Positions 37,583 through 45,827 of a stretch of DNA of 64,000 nt are shown here, piece by piece. The position numbers were made by a program, and so were the translations under genes. The notes under the pieces were generated by a model, which was given only the letters and a program-made list of their open reading frames with translations, made no database searches and was not told the DNA's origin. The number at the start of each line of letters is the position of its first letter. Position 1 is the stretch's first letter. This stretch comes from Kingella potus (lineage in GTDB: Bacteria; Pseudomonadota; Gammaproteobacteria; Burkholderiales; Neisseriaceae), in assembly GCF_900451175.1 (NCBI RefSeq), contig NZ_UGJJ01000002.1, positions 434,001 through 498,000 on the forward strand, in the 5' to 3' direction.

Positions 37583-38754
37583 ATGAAAGAAAAAATGCGC
37601 CTTTATCTTCTCCTCCCCCTTACCCTCTCCCTGCTCCTGTCCGCCTGCGGCACGCTTACCGGCATCCCGGCACACGGCGGCGGCAAACGCTTTGCCGTCG
37701 AGCAGGAACTCGTTGCCGCCTCCGCCCGCGCGGCGGTAAAAAACATGGATTTGTCCGCCTTGCAGGGGCGCAAAGCCGCCCTCTACGTTTCCGTGATGGG
37801 CGACCAAGGATCCGGCACCATCAGCGGCGGACGCTATTCCCTCAGTGCGCTGATACGCGGCGAATACACCGCCGCCCCCGAAAACATCAGCGACTATTCC
37901 TATCCCTCCGTCCGCAGCTCCACCACCACCACTTCTTCCGGCCTCAGCGGGCAGACGGAGGCCGTTTCCGTCCTCAATGCCCCCGCAAGCTCGCATAGCC
38001 GGACACGCGGCAGCGGCAACAGCCGCTCGGCAGGCATCGCCGCCAACGGCACCGGCGACTACCGCAACGAAACCCTCACCGCCAACCCGCGCGACACCGC
38101 CTTTCTCAACAACCTGATCCAAACCCTCTTCTACCTGCGCGGCCTCGAAATCGTCCCGAGTGCATATGCCGACACCGATGTTGTATTTGTTACCGTAGAC
38201 GTATAGCGTAACAAAATAGAAAAGATACAAGGCAGCAAGCCGCAGACAGTACAAGTAGTACGGCAAGGCGCAGCAACGCAGTAGATTTTCTATTTTGTTA
38301 CGCTATATTTGGTACGATACGCAGCCGCACCGAACTGCACCTCTACAACGCCGAAAGCCTCAAAGCACAAACCAAGCTCGAATATTTTGCGGTAGACCGC
38401 AGCAGCGGCAAACTGCTGATTGCCCCCGAAACCAGTGCCTACGAAAGCGAATACCGCGAAAACTATGTCCTGTGGACAGGGCCGCTCCAAACCGTCAAAA
38501 CCGTCCGGCCTGCGGACGGCCTGATGGTCGGTTTCGCCGACATCCGCCCCTACGGCAGCCCGTCCGCAGGACACGGCGGCGCAGCACAAAGGCCGTCTGA
38601 AAACGAACGCAGAGAGTTTCAACAAAGCAAAAACCGGCACGGCGCGAGGCCGCACAGCCAAAGCCCGTCAGAAGAAAACGCCGCCGAAAACAGCGCACCC
38701 GCCGGCAACGGCATCATCGAAAGGCGCAGGAATACGCAGGGAGACAAGCAATGA
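37583..38754 (+). pseudogene. mafA: mafA adhesin gene interrupted by a miniature element
   Basis: MafA is a surface lipoprotein adhesin encoded upstream of mafB. The 5' part (37583-38206, 207 codons) has a lipobox LLSACG, then GTLTGIPAHGGGKRFAVEQ, MDLSALQGRKAALYVSVMGD and YRNETLTANPRDTAFL, all typical MafA. At codon 208 the frame runs into a 102-bp inserted element and stops at its first codon (TAG, 38204). Deleting the element and one TA restores GAC-GTA-TTT-GGT and an open frame through LHLYNAESLKAQTKLEYFAV to a stop at 38754, giving 355 aa. The stop overlaps the mafB start. A truncated MafA could still be made from the first part. Confidence 0.9.
38204..38305. mobile_element. Correia-like miniature inverted-repeat element (102 bp)
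   Basis: The ends are perfect 20-bp inverted repeats TAGCGTAACAAAATAGAAAA, flanked on both sides by a duplicated TA (38202-38203 and 38306-38307). The core reads CAAGCCGCAGACAGTAC and GTACGGCAAGGCG, close to the core of the neisserial Correia element (CREE/NEMIS), while the terminal repeats differ from the classic TATAGTGGATTAA type. No gene is carried. Length matches short NEMIS forms (about 104-108 bp). Confidence 0.88.
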
Positions 38755-40151
38755 AAAAAGCCCTGCACAAACTGCAAACGCTGCTGCTTGCCGCCCTGCT
38801 GCTTACCGGCCTCCTGCCCGCCGCCACAGCCGATCCGCTGGCAGACCTGATGCGGCTGCAACAAGACATCCAAGCCCGCGATTTCGAGCCGGGCGGCAAA
38901 TACCACCTGTTCGGCAACGCACGCGGCAGCGTCGGAAACCGCCGCGACACACTGGCACCCGCATACCATTCGGCCTGGAACACCGGCAGAGCCCAATATG
39001 AAGGCACCGTCCGTTACGAAACCCGGTTTTCCAACCACGGACACGACGAACACACCCCCTTCGAGCAGCACGACAGCCGCAACCGGTTTCAAGACGCGCC
39101 CGACCTCAGCGACGGCTTCGGCGTTTACCGCATCGAATGGACGGGATCGCAAATCCATCCCGCCGACGGCTACGACGGCCCGCAGGGCGGCGGCTATCCC
39201 AAGCCCAAAGGCGCGCGCGATCTTTACAGCTACCATGTAAAAGGATCGATCACCCGCATCAAACCGCCTACCGCCGACGAACGCCCGTTCGGCGAACGCT
39301 GGCAGGAAGCCAGCCGCAGCGCGGCAGACAACTATCTGCGCAGAATGCGGGAAAACGGCGAACTGATCATGAAGCACAATCCCGATCGGAATATCGCGGG
39401 CAATGCCGGAGAAGTTGTGCGCGGCCTGATCGGGGCGGGCGTAACGAATTTTTTCGCCACCGGATTTGAAGGACTGGGCTTTCCGGCCATTATCGGCAAA
39501 GGCGGGGAAATCGCCGCAGGCGCGGCAGACCAGTACGTGAATCAAGGATTCTCGCGCCTGCCGCCCGAAGCGCGTGCGCACGCGGTTGAAAGCTATGCCG
39601 ATGCCGCCATTGCCGCCCAAAGCGGCTATGAAAAGGCGCGGCAGTGGGTGCGGAAACATCCGAACACCGCCGAAGTGTTTGGCGCAGCCGCCGAAAGTTT
39701 CGCCCTGCGCAATGCGGCAACACACGGATTCAGCTCGAAAAAACCGGCCAGCAGCGATTTCGGCGACGCGGCAAAGGGGAAGTGGGAGCAGCGGCGGGAA
39801 ATGTCCTCGACCGACGGGGAAATGGCTGGCGGGAATAAGCCTATCAATCCATATCAAAAATCGGCAAAAGAGATGGCGGTGGAGCTGTCCAGAGAAATAG
39901 GCAACAAACATTCAGTCGGATTTCAGTCGGGAGAAAAAATAGGACACATTGATTTAGTAGGTAAAGCTCATACTGATAAAAAAACAGAAAAATCTTATAA
40001 AACACCCCATGTTCAGGCTTCTCCCAAACAGCGCAGACCAAACGGCACCATGCAGCCGATAAAAAAACGGGAAGAAATCAGAGAAGCCAGCAAAAACGAC
40101 ATCCGCACAGCGCGGAAACTGGCCATACGGAAAGGATGGTTGAAAAAATGA
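38751..40151 (+). CDS. mafB: MafB polymorphic toxin
   Basis: Secreted neisserial toxin with a conserved N-terminal part and variable C-terminal effector. The 466-aa protein has a signal peptide (MKKALHKLQTLLLAALLLTG..., cut near TADP). The DUF1020-type MafB domain covers about residues 28-165 (DPLADLMRLQQDIQARDFE; YRIEWTGSQIHPADGYDGP). A helical middle has EGLGFPAIIGKGGEIAAGAA, and the effector runs from about residue 363 (NKPINPYQKSAKEM). The effector is AT-rich and holds GHIDLVGKAH and TPHVQASPKQRR, with a very basic end. It may be a nuclease of the polymorphic toxin type 24 sort; that is uncertain. Start and stop overlap mafA and the immunity gene as ATGA. Confidence 0.88.
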   Translation: MKKALHKLQTLLLAALLLTGLLPAATADPLADLMRLQQDIQARDFEPGGKYHLFGNARGSVGNRRDTLAPAYHSAWNTGRAQYEGTVRYETRFSNHGHDEHTPFEQHDSRNRFQDAPDLSDGFGVYRIEWTGSQIHPADGYDGPQGGGYPKPKGARDLYSYHVKGSITRIKPPTADERPFGERWQEASRSAADNYLRRMRENGELIMKHNPDRNIAGNAGEVVRGLIGAGVTNFFATGFEGLGFPAIIGKGGEIAAGAADQYVNQGFSRLPPEARAHAVESYADAAIAAQSGYEKARQWVRKHPNTAEVFGAAAESFALRNAATHGFSSKKPASSDFGDAAKGKWEQRREMSSTDGEMAGGNKPINPYQKSAKEMAVELSREIGNKHSVGFQSGEKIGHIDLVGKAHTDKKTEKSYKTPHVQASPKQRRPNGTMQPIKKREEIREASKNDIRTARKLAIRKGWLKK

Positions 40152-40789
40152 ATCCGAATCTGACCGACTATCTTCTGGCACTAAACGCATGGCATTGTTC
40201 GTGTCATACATATCTTTTCCATCGCTCCGGTATTTCTCTAAGTACATTGGATAACCCGGGTTGGTCTTTAATCATCAAAGATGCAGGTAGGCATGGAAAG
40301 ATTCAAAAGGTGATGCAGGATTATTCGGATGACGATTGGTATTATTTCAAAGCTTCAGAAAACATTTTTTATTCGGCCTGCGGAATCGGAGAAAACAATC
40401 TGCTCCATCTTCTGTACACGGCAACGGAATGGCTGGGACTGGACGTGGAGAAACAAGCCGGCTTCGATTATCTTGGTGCAATGAACGAATGGTATGCCAG
40501 ACAATGCGACGGATGGTGGGAACACGGCAACGGCATAAGTTTTTCAAACATCGAAATATCCGGCTGGAAACTGACGATTGAAGATGAAGAGGCTTCCGGC
40601 AAAAGCGCACGGACAGATTTTGTGCTTACCCGCAACCGTTCGGAGCGGGACTGGTATGCCGTGAAAACGGAACACGAGCCGCGCTGGCCGGAGATGACCC
40701 GTCTGTTTGCCGCCTGCGGCGGCGAAAGCTTTTCGGATATGCTGGATATTTCATACAAATGGCTGGTAACGGGCAAATACGACGGATAA
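40148..40789 (+). CDS. MafI-type immunity protein with two Imm53-like units
   Basis: A 213-aa cytoplasmic-type protein starting inside the mafB stop (ATGA), the usual position for the cognate immunity gene. It contains two homologous units of about 100 residues. The second (from LGAMNEWYARQCDGWWEHG) carries the Imm53 signature WYxxQCDGxWEHxxGI. The first (from LLALNAWHCSCHTY) keeps the SGISLSTLDNPGWSLIIKD strand and the DDDWYYFK core but has lost the QCDG-WEH motif. The first half is more AT-rich than the second. It presumably neutralises the MafB effector. An upstream ATG at 40136 lies within the AAGGA site and is unlikely. Confidence 0.82.
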   Translation: MNPNLTDYLLALNAWHCSCHTYLFHRSGISLSTLDNPGWSLIIKDAGRHGKIQKVMQDYSDDDWYYFKASENIFYSACGIGENNLLHLLYTATEWLGLDVEKQAGFDYLGAMNEWYARQCDGWWEHGNGISFSNIEISGWKLTIEDEEASGKSARTDFVLTRNRSERDWYAVKTEHEPRWPEMTRLFAACGGESFSDMLDISYKWLVTGKYDG

Positions 40790-41203
40790 GCAGACGCAGC
40801 TTGAATTGCCAAACCCAACCCTAATCGCTTTTGCCCTGATAAGCCGTCTGAAATATTGTTGTGTCAATTTCAGACGGCCTCTTAAATAAGGCAATAAGCC
40901 GGTAATTTCCAAAAATCAGGGAAGTCGGGATTGGCAACCCGGCCCGTGCTTAAAAAATTGTCGGGCGGCTCGGCTCGGATGCGGGAAAACAATCCGGTTC
41001 CGGCCGCTGCCGTACAGCCGAATCTTTCCCAGCTCCGAAATCGTCTGACGCAGCGCAAAAGGCCGTCTGAAAACCGGTTTTCAGACGGCCTTTTGCCGTA
41101 TGCCGGGCGGTTTATTGATGGCACAAACGGTGTTTATCCGTTAAAATCCGCCACTTGAACTGCGCCCCGAGGTGCAGGCCGACAACAACAAAAACCGCCG
41201 CCC
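40790..41203. other. Intergenic region after the maf locus, no gene
   Basis: Contains inverted DUS pairs at 40842-40882 and 41069-41096, both suitable as terminators, and a TAAAAT box followed by CCGCC (41142-41147) that may promote the Sel1 gene. A minus-strand frame at 40882-41124 consists partly of translated DUS and is not accepted as a gene. Confidence 0.6.
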
Positions 41204-42634
41204 ATGACGACCGAAAACGCCGAAACACTCTTCCAGCAGGCACGGCAGTATCTCACCGCCATGCCCACCGACTACACCGCCGCGCTCCCCCTTTTGGAGC
41301 GCGCCGCCGAAGCCGGCCATGCCGAAGCCGCATTCCAGCTCGGCGGCTGTATGCAGTACGGCATGGGCACCGAACCCAACCGCGTCCAAGCTACCTACTG
41401 GCTGCGCAAAGCCGCCGAAGCCGGCCACACCACCGCCCGCTACAATCTCGCCCTCTTGCGCGAAGACAACGGCATCAACATCGAAACCGTCCTGCCTGCC
41501 TATCTTTCCCTTGCCGAAGAAGGCTACACCGAAGCCCAAGTGCGCGTCATGCACTACTACGCCGAGAAAAACGACGACCGCGCCGTCTACTGGGCCAAAC
41601 AGGCCGCGCAAAAGCACCACCCCCAGGCGCAGATTTTCCTTGCAGGCCACTACCAGCACAGCCGCACCCCCAACCTCCCCGCCGCCCACGCCCTCTACCA
41701 GCAGGCTGCCGCACAAGGCATTGTTTCCGCGCACTGGCAGCTTGCCAACCAATTTCTCTACGGCCAGGGCGTACCCAAAAACCACACCCAGGCACTCTAC
41801 CACCTGCGCATTGCCGCCGAAGCCGACATCTCCGCCGCCCAGGCGGAGCTGGGCAAGCTCCTGCTCGAAGGAAAATACCTGCCCGCCGATCCCGCCGAAG
41901 GCATCAAATGGCTCAACAAAGCCGTCCGGCAGGAAGACGACAACGCCTGCGCCTTTCTGGCAAAACAATACCTTACCGGCGAACACCTCGTGCGCGACTA
42001 CAAAAAGGCCGCCCTTTTTGCCGCCAAAGCCGCCCGCCACAACCATCCCGAAGCCCTCTGCCTTTTGGGCGACATCCGCCAATACGGACTGGGCATCCAT
42101 GCCGACATCGAAAGGGCCCGCCAATACTACGAGCACGCCGTCAAATACGGCAGCCTCGTCGCCATGCAGCGGCTGCTGATGCTCGACTCCCGCAGCCATG
42201 TGGACAATCCCGCCTACAACCGTGAAACCCTCGAATTGCAGCAAACCCTCGAACGCAACTACCAATCCGGCTTCGCCCTGCACTACGGCATCGGCGTGGC
42301 GCAGGACTTTGAAAGCGCGTTTGCCTACTACTCTATGGCCGCCCGCAACGGCCACCCCAAAGCCCAAACCAACCTCGGCATGATGTACTACAACGGCGAA
42401 GGCGTGGAGGCCGATCCCAAACAGGCCGCCCGCTGGTTTACCCAGGCCGCCATGCAGGGCGACACCACCGCCCAATACAACCTCGCCTGCCTCAGCTACA
42501 CCGGCACTGGCGTGCCGCAGGACACCGAAGTTGCCTGCAAATGGCTGCAAACCGCCATCGACAACGGCCACGACCATCCCGAAGAGCTGCGCAAAATGAT
42601 GGAGCAATGGCAGGGGCAGGCGCAGGTCGGCTGA
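41204..42634 (+). CDS. Sel1/TPR repeat protein, large
   Basis: A 476-aa cytoplasmic-type protein without a signal peptide, built almost wholly of Sel1-like repeats of about 36 residues. Repeats near the start (AAFQLGGCMQYGMGTEPN) and end (AQTNLGMMYYNGEGVEADPKQAARWF) are the clearest. Such solenoids are protein-interaction scaffolds. No catalytic domain is seen. It sits after the maf locus, but nothing ties it to toxin action. GC and codon use resemble housekeeping genes. Confidence 0.85.
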   Translation: MTTENAETLFQQARQYLTAMPTDYTAALPLLERAAEAGHAEAAFQLGGCMQYGMGTEPNRVQATYWLRKAAEAGHTTARYNLALLREDNGINIETVLPAYLSLAEEGYTEAQVRVMHYYAEKNDDRAVYWAKQAAQKHHPQAQIFLAGHYQHSRTPNLPAAHALYQQAAAQGIVSAHWQLANQFLYGQGVPKNHTQALYHLRIAAEADISAAQAELGKLLLEGKYLPADPAEGIKWLNKAVRQEDDNACAFLAKQYLTGEHLVRDYKKAALFAAKAARHNHPEALCLLGDIRQYGLGIHADIERARQYYEHAVKYGSLVAMQRLLMLDSRSHVDNPAYNRETLELQQTLERNYQSGFALHYGIGVAQDFESAFAYYSMAARNGHPKAQTNLGMMYYNGEGVEADPKQAARWFTQAAMQGDTTAQYNLACLSYTGTGVPQDTEVACKWLQTAIDNGHDHPEELRKMMEQWQGQAQVG

Positions 42635-42734
42635 CACCCAATCCATCCCGTTTTCAGACGGCCTTTTCCATATCGGAGAGGCCGTCTGAAAACACAAGAA
42701 GCCGCCCTGCCGCCGCATATGGCGGAACAAAACA

Positions 42735-42790
42735 GAAAAGATATAAAGCCGCAGACGGTACGGCAAAGTGCGGCAGGGCGTATGCGGAAT
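42735..42790. repeat. Fragment resembling the Correia-like element
   Basis: CAGAAAAGATATAAAGCCGCAG and the following GACGGTACGGCAAAG resemble the left and core parts of the element in mafA (GAAAAGATACAAGG...GCCGCAGACAGTAC) but lack the terminal repeats. It lies in the 220-base gap before 42854 along with an inverted DUS pair (42651-42690). Confidence 0.45.
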
Positions 42791-42853
42791 ACGCCCTGTT
42801 GTGCATTTCAGGCGGTCTGAAAACGCTTTATCCTCTTGTGAAAACCATAAACC

Positions 42854-43170
42854 ATGACCACGCCCGACCGTTGCCGCTTTTATCAAGGCTTTAACCCCGC
42901 CGAATTTAAAATCCGCCACGCCCATTTTGCCTACCCCGCCGCGTTTGACAAATTGATTGCGCTGGGGCTGGTGCAATTTGAGCCGTGGTTTGTGCTGGAA
43001 AAAACGCAGGCGGCGACTTTGAACACGGCAAGGGCGCGGGCGTGCAGATTATCCATGCGTGGGCAGCGGCAGGCTGGGAGCAGCGGCAAAGCTATGCCGA
43101 TGTGTGGAGCTGGCTGGAAGCGGCGGTGCGCGATATGGCAGAGTGGCAGCGGGATGATGAAGAGGCCTAA
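42854..43170 (+). pseudogene. Small gene broken by a frameshift in an A-run
   Basis: The first frame encodes MTTPDRCRFYQGFNPAEFKI and continues to FEPWFVLEK. At a run of six A residues near 42999 the coding signal moves to another frame, which continues AGGDFEHGKGAGVQIIHAW and YADVWSWLEAAVRDMAEWQ to a stop at 43170. One extra A would join the two parts into a protein of about 105 aa. This is a 1-base loss, a slippage switch or a sequencing error. The family is not recognised. Confidence 0.6.
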
Positions 43171-43522
43171 GCCAAAGGCAGCCTGAAAACACGGGATAAG
43201 GCCGCAGGGTTTTATTTTGCGCTGCATAAAACCCCGTTTTCAGACGGCCAAAGCCTTTGCCAAATGCAGGAGGCCGTCTGAAAACAAGGACTGCCGCCAT
43301 CCCGCAGGATACCTGACGGGCGCAGGCGCAAATCCCGTCCGGCATTAAACCGTCCGCAATAAAAACAACCGCCGATCCGGAGGGACAAAATAAAAAAACT
43401 GCGGTTTTGCAGAGCTTTGCCGTACCGTCTGCGGCTTGCTGCCCTGATAACGCCGGCCGGACAGGTGCAGGATTGGGCAAACACTCCGGCCTGCGGCAAG
43501 CAAAAATAAACAAGGAACACAA
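43171..43522. other. Intergenic region with DUS pair and Correia-core fragment
   Basis: Has an inverted DUS pair at 43238-43283. A segment at about 43408-43452 (GCCGTACCGTCTGCGGCTTG, then CTGCC) equals the reverse complement of the Correia-like core. No gene is seen. Confidence 0.5.
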
Positions 43523-44053
43523 ATGGGAAAAACAACCAACCGCCCCGCCCGCCGCCTTGCCGCCGAGGCCGGGCAGATCCGCGCTGCCGCCGGCAGCAGC
43601 GAAGCCGCTGCCGCTCTGGCCTTCCTCCTTCCCCTGCTGCGGCGCGGCGGACAGGCCACCGTTCTTGCCGCCGCCGTTGCCGCCCTCGGGCGGCTGTTTG
43701 AACGCGGCGTGCTGCGCGAAGAAGACTTCGACACCGTCCGCCCGCAGCTTGTTCCCTGCTTGTTCAACGCCAGCCCGCGCGTTTGCGCCGCCCTGGCCGA
43801 AGCGGCGGCATGGTTTCCCCCGCAGGCGCACATCGAACGCCACCTGCTCGACATCCTCGCCTGCGGCAGCGGCGCCAATGCCGCCCGTGCCGCCGAATCC
43901 CTGTGCCGCCGCTATCCCGCAAGCCGCGCCGCCCCCGCCGCCCTGCGCCGCCGTCTTGCCTGCGAACCGGAACACTCTGCCGCCGCCCGCCGTATCCGCG
44001 CCTGCCTTGCCGCTTTTTCAGACGGCCTTTGCACTTCCCGCAAACAGGCATAG
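43523..44053 (+). CDS. Alanine-rich helical protein, possibly HEAT-like, unknown function
   Basis: A 176-aa frame starting after AAGGA with no signal peptide. It is rich in Ala, Arg and Leu and reads as paired helices (SSEAAAALAFLLPLLRRGGQ; VLAAAVAALGRLFERGVLRE; SPRVCAALAEAAAWFPP), suggesting a HEAT/ARM-like solenoid. A reversed DUS near the C terminus is read as AFSDGL. The high GC makes chance open frames more likely, so it is held with moderate confidence. No family recognised. Confidence 0.6.
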   Translation: MGKTTNRPARRLAAEAGQIRAAAGSSEAAAALAFLLPLLRRGGQATVLAAAVAALGRLFERGVLREEDFDTVRPQLVPCLFNASPRVCAALAEAAAWFPPQAHIERHLLDILACGSGANAARAAESLCRRYPASRAAPAALRRRLACEPEHSAAARRIRACLAAFSDGLCTSRKQA

Positions 44054-44097
44054 AATCGTCATGCAGTATCCGAAAAACCGATTTTCAGGAGACCATC

Positions 44098-44592
44098 ATG
44101 CATAAAACGAAAATTTCCGCCCTCATCGCCGCCGCCGCGCTGGCCATTCCCGCCGCCGGTGCCGGTTTGTCCAAAACCCTGCCCGGCGATCTGACGCTGG
44201 CGCAGGCGCAGGCCGTAGTCAATGCGGCGGCGGCCAAGGCCGAAGCGATCAAAGTGCCGATGAATATCGCCGTTGTCGATGCGGGAGGCAACCTCAAAGC
44301 CTTTGCCCGCATGGAGGACGCATTTATCGGCAGCATCGACATCGCGCAGAAAAAAGCCAAAACCGCCCGCTACTTCAATATGAGTACGCGCGATTTGGGC
44401 AAAGCCGCGCAGCCGGGCGGAGAACTCTACGGCATCGAAGTGAGCAACGGCGGGCTGGCTATCTTTGCCGGCGGCGTGCTGCTGGTGGATAAAACGGGTC
44501 AGATAGTCGGCAGCATCGGCGTGAGCGGCGGATCGGTGGACGAAGACGAGAGCGTCGCCAAAGCCGGCGCGGCCGCCCTGCCCGCGCGCTAG
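44098..44592 (+). CDS. GlcG/HbpS-family heme-binding-like protein, exported
   Basis: A 164-aa protein with a signal peptide (MHKTKISALIAAAALAIPAAGA) and one GlcG/HbpS domain. Typical segments are LTLAQAQAVVNAAAAKAE, MNIAVVDAGGNLKAFARMED, KKAKTARYFNMST and the glycine-rich GGVLLVDKTGQIVGSIGVSG. HbpS homologues bind heme; GlcG homologues occur with glycolate genes, which are absent here. The start at 44098 follows CAGGAG. A DUS-pair terminator (44611-44646) follows the stop. Confidence 0.85.
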   Translation: MHKTKISALIAAAALAIPAAGAGLSKTLPGDLTLAQAQAVVNAAAAKAEAIKVPMNIAVVDAGGNLKAFARMEDAFIGSIDIAQKKAKTARYFNMSTRDLGKAAQPGGELYGIEVSNGGLAIFAGGVLLVDKTGQIVGSIGVSGGSVDEDESVAKAGAAALPAR

Positions 44593-44610
44593 CCCCCCCG
44601 TTCTGCCGCA

Positions 44611-44646
44611 AAAAGGCCGTCTGAAAACCTGTTTCAGACGGCCTTT
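44611..44646 (+). terminator. DUS-pair terminator after the GlcG-like gene
   Basis: AAAGGCCGTCTGAAA and its exact inverse form a stem with a short loop just downstream of the stop. Confidence 0.7.
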
Positions 44647-45113
44647 GTTATGCATCATAGCAACGGCGGCAAACGGATCGGGCTATGCCGTTTGCCGGCG
44701 CATGGCGGCTGCCTTTGCCAAGCCCGCCCGCCGCCGTTGCCGCGCAGGCGGGAATGTCCGCAGGCGGGCAGACGGCAGGCTGTTTTTGCAGTCATTGCAA
44801 AGTATCGGGGCAGATACGTCTGCGCGGCTATGGGAGATTGCGGCGGATTCGGCACTTGGCCGGAGTTTCGGCCTGTGCGTATGTTTGTGTTGTCCCCGCT
44901 GCGCCGCAAACCGCATCCGCATTCGCATCCGCAGGTTTGGCAAAGGCCTCCGGCTTGCGGCTTGCCGCGCGTGTGCCGCCATATCTGCGGAGGAGGCGGG
45001 CTTGTTTGGCACATCTCGAATGCGCGGACTGCCCGTCGGCAAACCCGTTTTCAGACGGCCTCATGCCGCCGCTTCGGGTATTTTATTTCTGCCGCGCGAA
45101 GACGTGGGCGGCG
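44647..45113. other. Gene-free stretch with a dRS3-like repeat
   Basis: Frames of over 100 codons occur on both strands but overlap one another, lack good starts and are rich in Cys, Pro and Arg, as expected for chance frames in GC-rich DNA. At 44736-44755 a 6-8-6 pattern (GTTGCC, 8 bases, GGGAAT) resembles the neisserial dRS3 repeat with two mismatches. A DUS is at 45049-45062. Confidence 0.5.
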
Positions 45114-45827
45114 TTACGGCCGGTGTGCGCCCTGCTGCGGCAGACGGTAGTGGCCGGTAATCGGATAGCGGTAGAGGATGTCTTCCTCCCGCGTGCCGCG
45201 CCCGATGTTGTGGATGACCAGCGGGCGGCCGCTGCTGCTGCGGTCGGAAACAATGCCGATGTGCGGGCGGCCGCCGCCCACATTCCAGGTAACGATGTCG
45301 CCCGCACGGAAATCCCGTCCGTCGGCACGGTAGCCCTGCCGCTCGAAATAGGCGGCGAGATTGGGTACGCGGCGGTGGTCGATGTTCGGATCGGGTGCGG
45401 ACAGCCCCCATTTTTGCGGGTAGGCGGAAAAGTGGCGGCGCATATCTTCGTGTACGAGCTGCTGTAAATCCACCCCTTGCTGCCGCAGGGCGCGGATCAG
45501 CACGTCGGTGCACACGCCTGTGTAAAGCGGCACGTCGCCCATCGGGTAATCCAGTTTGGTGTAGGCGGGATCGTAGGATACCGTCTGGCCGATTTGGGCG
45601 CGGGCGGCGGCCACCAGCGGCGGGGACGGGTGTGCCGCCGACGGCTGCGTTTCGGCAGACGGCATTTCGGGCGCGGCTGCGGGAGTCGGAACGGCGGCTG
45701 CGGCGGCTTCGGACTGCGCGGCGGACGCGGGCGGAGGAGTTTGCGGCGCGGGATCGGAACAGGCAGCCAATGCGGCGGCCAGCAGCGGGAAAAGACAGGA
45801 GCGGATGGGCAAACGGTTTGCTTTCAT
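45114..45827 (-). CDS. DUF1287 domain lipoprotein
   Basis: A 237-aa lipoprotein (ALAAC lipobox near residue 23) with an Ala/Pro-rich linker to about residue 75. A DUF1287 domain follows: ARAQIGQTVSYDPAY, VPLYTGVCTDVLIRALRQQG, LVHEDMRRHFSAYPQKWGL, HRRVPNLAAYFERQG, GDIVTWNVGGGRPHIGIVSD and NIGRGTREED. The conserved Cys and His are arranged as in NlpC-like papain folds, so cell-wall hydrolysis or amidase activity is possible but unproved. Confidence 0.88.
   Translation of the reverse strand: MKANRLPIRSCLFPLLAAALAACSDPAPQTPPPASAAQSEAAAAAVPTPAAAPEMPSAETQPSAAHPSPPLVAAARAQIGQTVSYDPAYTKLDYPMGDVPLYTGVCTDVLIRALRQQGVDLQQLVHEDMRRHFSAYPQKWGLSAPDPNIDHRRVPNLAAYFERQGYRADGRDFRAGDIVTWNVGGGRPHIGIVSDRSSSGRPLVIHNIGRGTREEDILYRYPITGHYRLPQQGAHRP

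Noticed and set aside
37583..38206. Treating the 207-codon frame as a complete short lipoprotein
   Set aside because: Its stop lies in the inserted element, and the remaining MafA sequence continues in frame after the element.
40882..41124. 80-codon minus-strand frame after the maf locus
   Set aside because: Begins inside and reads through a DUS pair (RPSENRFSDGL); no domain or good start.
41141..42976. 611-codon minus-strand frame
   Set aside because: Shadow of the Sel1 gene; it includes translated DUS segments.
44645..45160. 171-codon plus-strand frame between the GlcG-like and DUF1287 genes
   Set aside because: Competing frames of equal length on both strands, no start signal, Cys/Arg-rich chance composition.
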